This document shows, piece after piece, positions 52,848-59,870 of a stretch of 64,000 nucleotides of DNA. The first letter of the stretch is position 1; every line of letters begins with the position of its first letter. The stretch is from CAYREX01 sp964423505 (GTDB taxonomy: Bacteria > Fermentibacterota > Fermentibacteria > Fermentibacterales > JCC-6). The position numbers were made by a program, and so were the translations under genes. Under the pieces are notes generated by a model that was not told where the DNA came from, searched no databases, and was given only the letters and a program-made list of their open reading frames with translations. The stretch lies in the NCBI GenBank assembly GCA_964423505.1, contig CAYREX010000013.1:17661-81660 (forward strand). Reading direction: 5' to 3'.

Positions 52848-53446
52848 CAGTCACTCCCTCCAAGGATACCGTGGCTACCCAGGAACAGCCGGTGGACGCG
52901 GTCGTCGCCGGTCAGCTCCGGGTGGAATGCGGCGAGCCAGATACTGCCCTCCCTGGTCATCACCGGGCCGTCGGAGTTGACGGCCAGCACCTCGGGCGCC
53001 GGTCCAGGCCTGAGTATGGGGGCGCGGATAAAGACGCCGGGGAAGGGCTCCTCGAGCCCACTTACGTCCAGGAGGGAAGTGAAGCTGCGGCACTGCCTGC
53101 CGAACCAGTTCCGGACGACCGCGACGTCCGTCAGCCCGAGCGAGCGCTGCTCGACCTCGTGCTCAATCTCGTCCACCGCGGAGGAGAGCAGAACGGCGCC
53201 GGCGCAGGTGCCGAGCATCGGGAGCCCTTCGAGCCCCAGTCGCCTGACCGGCTCCGTCAGGCCCCACCTGTCCATCAGGGTGATGAGGGTGGTCGACTCG
53301 CCCCCGGGGAGGACGAGGGCGTCCAGCCGCTCCAGGTCCTCCGGTGTACGGACAGGGACCACCTCCGTGCCCATGGACGAGAGGATGTCGCCGTGCTCGC
53401 GGACACCCCCCTGGAGAGCCAGGACGCCTATGCGGGCCACGCTCAC
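52847..53446 (-). CDS. pdxT: Pyridoxal 5'-phosphate synthase glutaminase subunit
   Basis: This 199-residue class I glutamine amidotransferase has IGVLALQGGVREH at the N-terminus, LVLPGGESTT, the nucleophile C81 in GTCAGAVLL and the His-Glu pair in AFHPEL. It hydrolyses glutamine and feeds ammonia to PdxS. The GTG at 53446 overlaps the pdxS stop (GTGA). Confidence 0.95.
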   Translation of the reverse strand: MSVARIGVLALQGGVREHGDILSSMGTEVVPVRTPEDLERLDALVLPGGESTTLITLMDRWGLTEPVRRLGLEGLPMLGTCAGAVLLSSAVDEIEHEVEQRSLGLTDVAVVRNWFGRQCRSFTSLLDVSGLEEPFPGVFIRAPILRPGPAPEVLAVNSDGPVMTREGSIWLAAFHPELTGDDRVHRLFLGSHGILGGSD

Positions 53447-54339
53447 CAGCCCCTGTCGGCCATCCTCCCGCCCTCGGGGAGGGTCTTGATGTCGATTCCC
53501 ACCATCGCCTCGCCGAGGCCGGTGGAGACCTCCGCGAGGACATCCGGCGAGTCGTACCGGCTGACCGCCTCTACGATCGCCTTCGCCCTTCGGGCCGGGT
53601 CGCCGCTCTTGAAGATGCCGCTGCCGACGAACACCCCGTCCATCCCAAGCTGCATCATCATTGCAGCGTCGGCCGGCGTGGCCACGCCTCCGGCGGCGAA
53701 GTTGACCACGGGCAGAGCGCCCTTCTCGTGGACGTAGGCCACCAGGTCGTACGGCGCGCGCATGTCGCGGGCCACCGACATCAGCTCCTCCGGAGGGGTG
53801 GAGACGATGCGCTTGATGGCTCCCAGGACGGCCCTGGCATGCCTCACCGCCTCGACTACGTTCCCGGTGCCCGCCTCGCCCTTGGTCCTTATCATGGCGG
53901 CGCCCTCGCCTATCCTGCGGAGCGCCTCCCCCAGGTTGGTGGCGCCGCAGACGAACGGGATGCCGAAGGCGTGCTTCTCGACGTGATTGCACTCGTCGGC
54001 GGGGGTCAGCACCTCCGACTCGTCTATGAAGTCCACCTCCAGCGCCTGCAGTATCTGCGCCTCCACGAAGTGGCCTATCCTGCACTTGGCCATCACCGGT
54101 ATGTCCACCGCGGCCTGAATGCTGCGGATTATCGCCGGGTCTGTCATCCTGGCCACGCCGCCCTGGGCGCGTATGTCCGCCGGGACGCGCTCCAGGGCCA
54201 TCACGGCCACCGCGCCGGCCTCCTGCGCGATCTCCGCCTGCTCGTGGGTCACCACGTCCATGATGACCCCGCCCTTCAGCATCCTGGCCAGCCCTGTCTT
54301 GGCGGTCCAGGTGCCCTCTCTCCTGTCTTCTCCGCTCAT
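53443..54339 (-). CDS. pdxS: Pyridoxal 5'-phosphate synthase lyase subunit
   Basis: This 298-residue TIM barrel is highly conserved: GLARMLKGGVIMDVV, DPAIIRSIQAAVDIPVMAKC, ECNHVEKHAFGIPFVCGATN, IRTKGEAGTGNVVEAVRH and NFAAGGVATPADAAMMMQLG. It builds PLP from ribose 5-phosphate, glyceraldehyde 3-phosphate and ammonia from PdxT. The start at 54339 overlaps the stop of a preceding exported-protein gene by 4 bp, so the PLP genes are led by an unrelated-looking ORF. Confidence 0.97.
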   Translation of the reverse strand: MSGEDRREGTWTAKTGLARMLKGGVIMDVVTHEQAEIAQEAGAVAVMALERVPADIRAQGGVARMTDPAIIRSIQAAVDIPVMAKCRIGHFVEAQILQALEVDFIDESEVLTPADECNHVEKHAFGIPFVCGATNLGEALRRIGEGAAMIRTKGEAGTGNVVEAVRHARAVLGAIKRIVSTPPEELMSVARDMRAPYDLVAYVHEKGALPVVNFAAGGVATPADAAMMMQLGMDGVFVGSGIFKSGDPARRAKAIVEAVSRYDSPDVLAEVSTGLGEAMVGIDIKTLPEGGRMADRGW

Positions 54340-54821
54340 CTGTATCCCTCTTCCGCGAGGAGCTCCACCAGGATCCTCTCCCGGGCGCTCCACAGTGAGT
54401 CCCTCATCAGCAGCTCGTCCTCCAGGGCGACGCATGTGGCGCTGTCGGGGAGGACATCCGAATGGTAAGCCACCTGGATCTCCCGGAAGGTCTCCAGGCA
54501 GTCCCGGGAGAGGTCTATCCAGACCGTCCACTCCTCCGCCGGGAAACCGGGCCCCATGAGCGAGGGGTCGACCCCCTCCGCCCGCTCGAGCGTCGCCGAG
54601 GCCCTGAGCCAGGCTACGTCCAAGAGCCAGGGCCTCACCCGGTCCCCCTCGTCCGGGGGACAGGCGGGAATCGCCTCCAGGTACGCGTCGAGCAGCCCCG
54701 ATACCTCCCTGTCCAGGTCGAGGAGCACCCGCCTGGAGTAGGGTGCGGCGACGGACGGGCCGGCGACCGAGGCCGCCAGGACCGCCGTCAGGACGAGGGT
54801 ACCCGTACACCTTCGCATCAT
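54336..54821 (-). CDS. Exported hypothetical protein leading the pdxST operon
   Basis: This 161-residue protein has a signal peptide (to about 25, AGPSVAA) and a helical, acidic mature part with three Cys. I do not recognise it. Two ATGs in tandem (54821 and 54818) follow the predicted -10 by 5 and 8 nt, leaving no room for a ribosome-binding site; see the promoter at 54827-54855. Coupling to pdxS is by ATGA. Confidence 0.65.
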   Translation of the reverse strand: MMRRCTGTLVLTAVLAASVAGPSVAAPYSRRVLLDLDREVSGLLDAYLEAIPACPPDEGDRVRPWLLDVAWLRASATLERAEGVDPSLMGPGFPAEEWTVWIDLSRDCLETFREIQVAYHSDVLPDSATCVALEDELLMRDSLWSARERILVELLAEEGYR

Positions 54822-54826
54822 GCCCG

Positions 54827-54855
54827 AATATAGACCGAGGCGCCAGCATGCTCAA
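54827..54855 (-). promoter_or_regulatory. Predicted promoter giving a leaderless pdxST-operon mRNA
   Basis: On the minus strand TTGAGC (54850-54855), 17 bp and TATATT (54827-54832) make a good sigma70 match. The ATG begins only 6 nt past the -10, about where transcription should start, so the message would carry little or no 5' leader. Confidence 0.6.
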
Positions 54856-54916
54856 TCCGCCCCTTTTCCGGAAGGCCGCCCGAGCTTAGGTTTCCGCGGG
54901 GAAAGGAAGGTTCCCG

Positions 54917-55288
54917 ATGCGCCTCTGTCTACCTCTCGTGGCGGCCCTTGTAATCGCGTCCGGCGCCGACGTAGCGGACGACCTCCGCGGAGCCGGTGTG
55001 CCGGCGGACAGCGCCGCGGTGCTGGGCGATACCACTCTGGTCGTCTACATGAGCGGCACCCTGGCCGAGGGCGACTCCCTCCTGAAGCACTACGGTGGAG
55101 TCTTCTTCACGCTGGTGGACAGCATCGCCACGGGGTGGGACCCGCTGGGCGTGACCATACGCATCCCGGAGGCCAGGCTGGTCCTGCGCAGGGACGACAT
55201 GGTGGCAGCCATCGACATGATAGTGCGGGACGGCGAGGCCGGGGTGGCCGACTGGATACTCGGCAACACCAGGGTCTTCAGGGACTGA
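54917..55288 (+). CDS. Small exported hypothetical protein
   Basis: This 123-residue protein has a signal peptide of about 17 residues (ending ASG). The mature part pairs two beta-rich stretches, TTLVVYMSGTLAEGDS and GVTIRIPEARLVLRRDD, with a C-terminal helix, a small alpha/beta fold. GGAAGG precedes the ATG. No family is recognised. The stop abuts the convergent sugar-transferase stop. Confidence 0.6.
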   Translation: MRLCLPLVAALVIASGADVADDLRGAGVPADSAAVLGDTTLVVYMSGTLAEGDSLLKHYGGVFFTLVDSIATGWDPLGVTIRIPEARLVLRRDDMVAAIDMIVRDGEAGVADWILGNTRVFRD

Positions 55289-56746
55289 TCAGACCCCGCC
55301 CCTCCCCAGCAGCATCACCGGCACGGTCTTCAGGATGAGGCGGAGGTTCACCCCGTCCGACCTGGAGAGCACGTAGACGAAGTCGAGGAACTGCGCCCGC
55401 CTGAAGTCCAGCCTGCTCCTGGCGTACACCTGCCATATGCCGGTGAGGCCCGGCTTCACGGTGAAGCGCTGCCTGAGCCATTCCCGGTCGTAGTACTTCA
55501 GCTCGTAGTCGATGCAGGGCCTCGGCCCGACTATGCTCATCTCCCCGCGGAGGACGTTGATGAACTGCGGCAACTCGTCCAGCGAGGTCTTCCTGATGAT
55601 GCGGCCCACCGGTGTTACCGCGCTGCTCGCCACGCTCTTGTACACCGCCTCGCCGCTCTCGTCCTCACCGGCTGCGTCGCCGTTCACGTAGCGCTCGAAG
55701 TACTCCCTGTGGTTCCTCTCGCGGTCCTCGTGCTCGACCCTCATGGAGCGGAACTTGAGGAACTCGAAGGGCTCCTCGTCCTTCCCTATCCTCCTCTGGC
55801 GGAAGAGCACGCCCCCCCGGCTGTCCAGGATTATGGCCAGCGTTATCAGAAGGAAGAGGGGGGAGAAGACGATGAGGCCGAGGAAGGCGAGGAGGATGTC
55901 GGCCAGCCTCCAGAACCTGCGGGTCAGAGGGGACCACTCCCTGCTGAAGAAGGTCAGCGCGCCGAAGTTCCTCCAGGTGAGCCAGGGGTCGAAGTAGCCC
56001 AGGGGGGTTATCCTGGGCGAGTAGATGGTGAACGGCATGCCCCTCCTCCTGGCGGCAAGCGCGAAGGGGGCTATGAAGTCTATCTCCTCGTCTTCCTCGA
56101 AGACCATGACGAACTCGTCCCCGTCCTCCTCCTCCATGTGCCCCATGCACTGCGCGAAGCGCTCGTCCGGGTCGTCCTCCAGAGCGCACTCGACCCTTAC
56201 CGTCTCCAGGACCCTCCTGTAGACCGGCGAGTTGCGCAGCAGGTCGCTTATCTTCCTCGTCATGAGCGGTCTGCCGAAGACTAGGACCCTGATTGGGCCG
56301 AACCCGAAGAGCTTGGCGGCCCTCCCGAAGATCATCGGCGCTATGAGGATGCGGAAGAGGACCGAGAGCACCAGCCATGTCAGCATGAAGTTCAGCATCA
56401 CCATCCTGCTGCTTATGAAGGTGTCCTCGGGGAAGTGGGTCAGGAACATCAGCATGACGTAGATGATGACCGAGATGAGTATCAGCCGGATGGTGCGGAA
56501 GACGTTCATCGTCCTGTTCACGGTGGTCCGGACGGCGTAGAGGTTCTCGATCAGGCTGAAGAGCTGCATGGCTACGGCGAAGAAGACCCAGGTGCCCAGC
56601 ATCGCGGAGAAGGGGGCCTCCTGCGTGTCCAGCGTGCCGAACCGCATGAGCACCGCAATGCCGATGGAGGCCGCAAGTATGACGAAGTCGAGGAAGAGCA
56701 GCAGCAGGTAGTACGCCCTGTTGAGGGCGTAGCCGCGCTTTCTCAT
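55289..56746 (-). CDS. Polyprenyl-phosphate sugar-1-phosphate transferase (WbaP/exopolysaccharide type)
   Basis: This 485-residue protein has four N-terminal membrane helices (to about 140), a central cytoplasmic domain with an acidic EEEDGD patch, a fifth helix (about 285-305) and the catalytic bacterial sugar transferase domain: GGVLFRQRRIGKDEEPFEFLKF, RKTSLDELPQFINVLRGEMS, VGPRP and KPGLTGIWQV. It starts lipid-linked glycan assembly by moving a sugar phosphate onto undecaprenyl phosphate in the inner membrane. It lies 6 bp after the aminotransferase gene, consistent with an amino-sugar glycan. Confidence 0.9.
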   Translation of the reverse strand: MRKRGYALNRAYYLLLLFLDFVILAASIGIAVLMRFGTLDTQEAPFSAMLGTWVFFAVAMQLFSLIENLYAVRTTVNRTMNVFRTIRLILISVIIYVMLMFLTHFPEDTFISSRMVMLNFMLTWLVLSVLFRILIAPMIFGRAAKLFGFGPIRVLVFGRPLMTRKISDLLRNSPVYRRVLETVRVECALEDDPDERFAQCMGHMEEEDGDEFVMVFEEDEEIDFIAPFALAARRRGMPFTIYSPRITPLGYFDPWLTWRNFGALTFFSREWSPLTRRFWRLADILLAFLGLIVFSPLFLLITLAIILDSRGGVLFRQRRIGKDEEPFEFLKFRSMRVEHEDRERNHREYFERYVNGDAAGEDESGEAVYKSVASSAVTPVGRIIRKTSLDELPQFINVLRGEMSIVGPRPCIDYELKYYDREWLRQRFTVKPGLTGIWQVYARSRLDFRRAQFLDFVYVLSRSDGVNLRLILKTVPVMLLGRGGV

Positions 56747-56752
56747 CCGCCC

Positions 56753-57904
56753 CTAGCCCGTCCCGCCGAAGAACGCCGAGACGGCCTCGGCCACCTCCTC
56801 CTGCTGCTCCGCGGTTATCCCCGGGAATATGGGGAGCGTGATGTTCTCCCGGGCGTTTCTCTCCGCGCGCGGGAAGTCGCCCTCGGAGTAGCCCAGATGG
56901 GCGTAGGCCTCCTGGACGTGCAGCGGCAGCGGGTAGTGGAGCCCGGACGCGACTCCCCTGCCGGAGAGGTACTCGCGCAGCCGGTCCCTGCGGGGGGTAT
57001 GGGCGGCGTAGAGGTGGAAGACATGCCGCGTGCCCGGCATGGTGACCGGAAGCTCGAGCGGCGTCCCCGAGAGCAGCTCGCCGTACCTGGCCGCCGCCTC
57101 TATCCTCTGGTCGTTCCACTCCCTGATGTAGCGGACCTTCACGCCGAGGACGGCCCCCTGGAAGGCGGCCATCCTGTAGTTGTGCCCTATCCGCTCGTAG
57201 TAGTACTTCTCCCTGGAGCCGTGGTCCCTCATGGAGACGATCGCGTCTGCCAGCTCCGCGTCGTCCGTCGTGACCGCTCCACCCTCGCCGAAGGCTCCCA
57301 GGTTCTTGCCCGGGTAGAAGCTGAATGCCGCCGCCCGGCCGTAGCTCCCGGCCCTCCTGCCGCCCCGCTCCGCGTCGTGGGCCTGGCAGGCGTCCTCGAA
57401 CAGCATCAGGCCGTGCTCCCTGGCGATGGCCTCCAGCTCCTCGTTCTCGGCAGGCTGCCCGTACAGGTCTACGCTCAGTATTGCCCGTATGCGGGCGCCC
57501 GTCCTGCGGTCGACCGGCTCACCGCCGCCTGCGCCGGACTCGAGCAGCTCCCTCACCCTGGATGGGGAGAGGTTCCACGTTCCCTCGTCCACGTCGGCGA
57601 AGACCGGCACGTACCCCGCGAGGATGACTCCCTCAAGGGTTGCCGTGAACGTATTCGGGGGGACCACCACGCCGCTCCCCTCCGGCATGCCGGAGGCCCA
57701 GAGCATCAGGTGCACGGCCGCTGTGCCGCTGGAGACCGCTATGCATCGGCTCGTCCCAGCGGTCTCGGCGAAGGCGTCCTCGAAGGCGGAGACCTTCGGC
57801 CCCAGGACGTACCTGCAGCTCTCGAGCACCTCTTCGAGCTCGGGTCTGACCTCGCTCTCGATCTGCCGGTAGATAGCTCTCAGGTCGAGAAAGGGAACGG
57901 ACAT
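56753..57904 (-). CDS. DegT/DnrJ/EryC1/StrS-family aminotransferase
   Basis: This 383-residue PLP enzyme has SSGTAAVHL, FEDACQAHDAE and the Schiff-base Lys in FYPGKNLGAFGEGGAV. The family makes amino-deoxy sugars from nucleotide-linked keto sugars. The true start is ATG 57904 (AAAGGAC upstream), where VPFLDLRAIY begins the normal family N-terminus; the frame is open further upstream only by chance. It is paired with the sugar-1-phosphate transferase in a two-gene glycan operon. PLP comes from the pdxST genes 3 kb away. Confidence 0.93.
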   Translation of the reverse strand: MSVPFLDLRAIYRQIESEVRPELEEVLESCRYVLGPKVSAFEDAFAETAGTSRCIAVSSGTAAVHLMLWASGMPEGSGVVVPPNTFTATLEGVILAGYVPVFADVDEGTWNLSPSRVRELLESGAGGGEPVDRRTGARIRAILSVDLYGQPAENEELEAIAREHGLMLFEDACQAHDAERGGRRAGSYGRAAAFSFYPGKNLGAFGEGGAVTTDDAELADAIVSMRDHGSREKYYYERIGHNYRMAAFQGAVLGVKVRYIREWNDQRIEAAARYGELLSGTPLELPVTMPGTRHVFHLYAAHTPRRDRLREYLSGRGVASGLHYPLPLHVQEAYAHLGYSEGDFPRAERNARENITLPIFPGITAEQQEEVAEAVSAFFGGTG

Positions 57905-57938
57905 ATCGGTCCTTTCGCTTAGGTTGCAGACGGACCCT

Positions 57939-57967
57939 AATCTAACCAAGGCACTTCCAGCGGTCAC
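57939..57967 (-). promoter_or_regulatory. Predicted promoter of the aminotransferase/sugar-transferase operon
   Basis: On the minus strand GTGACC (57962-57967) and TAGATT (57939-57944) are spaced by 17 bp. The -10 context GGTTAGATTAGG resembles GGTAGATTAGG before the diguanylate cyclase gene. It overlaps the divergent promoter at 57955-57983. Confidence 0.45.
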
Positions 57968-57983
57968 TACCGCCCGGTAGATT
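57955..57983 (+). promoter_or_regulatory. Predicted promoter of the DUF457-like gene, near-leaderless
   Basis: TTCCAG (57955-57960) and TAGATT (57978-57983) have a 17-bp spacer, and the ATG comes 7 nt after the -10. The -35 of the divergent aminotransferase promoter lies inside this spacer, so the two should exclude each other. Confidence 0.4.
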
Positions 57984-57989
57984 CGACGG

Positions 57990-58463
57990 ATGAGGGCGAT
58001 CACGCACATTGCGGCAGCAGCGGTGGCCGGGGGCGTGACATGGTACCTCTCTGGACCGTCCGCCGGCGCCGGCGTCGTTCTCATGGGCGGCTTCATGGAT
58101 GTCGACCACCTGCCCCACTTCCGGTCGGCCGGCCTGCCCATGAGACCGGGGGCGCTGCTCAGGGTGCTTCGCATGAACGAGGCACAGCTGGAGAGCGGCT
58201 TCTCGATACGCAGGGGGGTGCCGTCCAGCTGGTTCTTCCCGCCCCTGCACGGGCTGGAGATCGTCATGGCGCTGGGTGCCGCCGGCCTCCTCATGGGCTC
58301 TCCCCTCCTCCTCGGCATGGCCGGGGGAGCGGTGCTGCACATCCTGATGGACCTGGGCAGCTACCCCTGCGGCCCGCCCTTCTTCCTTCTCACCTGGCGC
58401 TTCCTCAACAGGCGACGGGTTCTCCGCGCCTGGAGGACCTTCCGCTCCAGGGTAAGGCTGTGA
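57990..58463 (+). CDS. DUF457/YdjM-like membrane-bound metal-dependent hydrolase-type protein
   Basis: This 157-residue protein has three or four hydrophobic segments with membrane-edge His/Asp residues in the DUF457 arrangement: TH near the N-terminus, GGFMDVDHLPHF (DxDH), PLHGLEIV and LHILMDLGSY. The family resembles LexA-regulated YdjM and is thought to hold a metal site, but no activity is established. There is no ribosome-binding site, in keeping with a near-leaderless message. Confidence 0.65.
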   Translation: MRAITHIAAAAVAGGVTWYLSGPSAGAGVVLMGGFMDVDHLPHFRSAGLPMRPGALLRVLRMNEAQLESGFSIRRGVPSSWFFPPLHGLEIVMALGAAGLLMGSPLLLGMAGGAVLHILMDLGSYPCGPPFFLLTWRFLNRRRVLRAWRTFRSRVRL

Positions 58464-58510
58464 CCGCGGAGCTTCCGGACCCCGTCCGCTCATGCTATCT
58501 TTGTGCGGTC

Positions 58511-59863
58511 ATGAATGGACGAACTTCGCCGGCCTTCGTTGCCGTCATGCTCCTCCAGATCATCGTGGCCATCTCCTGCGCCGCTCCGGGCGCTCAGCCG
58601 GAGGGGGTGGCGGGGGAGTCGGGCCCCAGCGTGCTCCTGGTGGTGATAGACACGCTCAGGGAGGACCACCTGGGGTGCTACGGCTACGACAGGGACATCA
58701 CCCCGACCATCGACAGCCTCTCCGCGGCCGGTACCAGGTGGGGCCGGGTCCGTGGCCAGTCCGCCTGGACGCTCCCGGCCTTCGCCACCATCTACACCGG
58801 CCTCTCCGAGAGGGGACACCTGGCCGGCTTCAGGGAGGGCGCTCTCTACGGGGTCGACGACGCCCTGGTGACCCTTCCCGAGGTCATGTCGGAGGCCGGG
58901 TACGCCACGGCCGGCTTCTACAACGTCCCGGTCCTGGACAGGGGGTATGGCTTCTCCCAGGGAATGGACTACGTCGACTACCAGGGTTGCGAGCTGGCGG
59001 TGGACGCGGAGGTAATCAACGAGAAGTTCCTCTTCTGGGTGGACAGCCTGTACGACCCGGAGACGCCCTATTTCGCGGTCCTGCACTACTTCGACCCCCA
59101 CTACCCCTACGACCCGCCCGAGCCCTGGGACCGGCTGTGGAGCCCCGCCGACCATCCGGCCACCCACTGGGCCACCGAGTCCTCCCGGACCATACTGGGA
59201 GCCTGCAACGACGGCCTGCTCGGGCCGGACGTCATGGAGCGGCTCACAGACCTGTACGACGGAGAGATAGGCTACGCCGACGAGCAGCTCGGCCTGCTGC
59301 TCCGGGGGCTCTCGGAGAGGGGGCTTCTCGAGAACACCGTCGTTCTGGTCATGGCGGACCACGGCGAGGAGTTCATGGAGCACGGCAGCCTTTTGCACGG
59401 CTTCACCCTCCACAGGGAGATAACAGCCGTGCCGATGGTGGCATGCGGGCCGGGGGTGCCTTCGGGGGAGGTGGACTCCACTCCGGCCTCGCAGATGGAC
59501 GTCCTGCCGACCATAGCGGCCCTGACCGGCGCGGAGGTCCCGGAGGATGTTGTGGGCGTCGACCTGCTATCGGACTCCGCCGGCCGGCGGACGCTGCCTG
59601 CGAGCGGCTTCGCCTCCGACGTGGCCACGTACGTCACCGTCAGCAGGGGCAGCAGAAGGGTCTTCTGGGACTACGAGGCGGACTCGGCCTGGGCGTACGA
59701 CCTCTCGGAGGACCCCTACGAGCAGCATCCCGTGCCGGCCGACAGCGGGCTGGTGAGCGAGGCCGCCTGGTACTGGGCGACGCCACCCGCGGCAATGCCG
59801 GTCCCGGTCCCCGACACGCAGAGCAGGGTGCAGGCTCTCAGGGACCTGGGCTACTTCCACTGA
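58511..59863 (+). CDS. Sulfatase-fold (alkaline phosphatase superfamily) lipoprotein
   Basis: This 450-residue protein has a leader ending AISC, so C23 is a likely lipid site. The metal-binding motifs are present: LLVVIDTLREDHLGCYGY at the N-terminus and MADHGEEFMEHG later, with HYFDPHYPY between. The formylglycine site C/S-x-P-S-R is missing; that region reads GQSAWTLPAFATIYTG, leaving Thr or Ser as the only nucleophile candidates, as in phosphoglycerol transferases. It may therefore be a phosphohydrolase or phosphotransferase on the envelope rather than a sulfatase. A TATCTT -10 candidate lies at 58496-58501. Confidence 0.82.
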   Translation: MNGRTSPAFVAVMLLQIIVAISCAAPGAQPEGVAGESGPSVLLVVIDTLREDHLGCYGYDRDITPTIDSLSAAGTRWGRVRGQSAWTLPAFATIYTGLSERGHLAGFREGALYGVDDALVTLPEVMSEAGYATAGFYNVPVLDRGYGFSQGMDYVDYQGCELAVDAEVINEKFLFWVDSLYDPETPYFAVLHYFDPHYPYDPPEPWDRLWSPADHPATHWATESSRTILGACNDGLLGPDVMERLTDLYDGEIGYADEQLGLLLRGLSERGLLENTVVLVMADHGEEFMEHGSLLHGFTLHREITAVPMVACGPGVPSGEVDSTPASQMDVLPTIAALTGAEVPEDVVGVDLLSDSAGRRTLPASGFASDVATYVTVSRGSRRVFWDYEADSAWAYDLSEDPYEQHPVPADSGLVSEAAWYWATPPAAMPVPVPDTQSRVQALRDLGYFH

Positions 59864-59870
59864 CGGCCGG

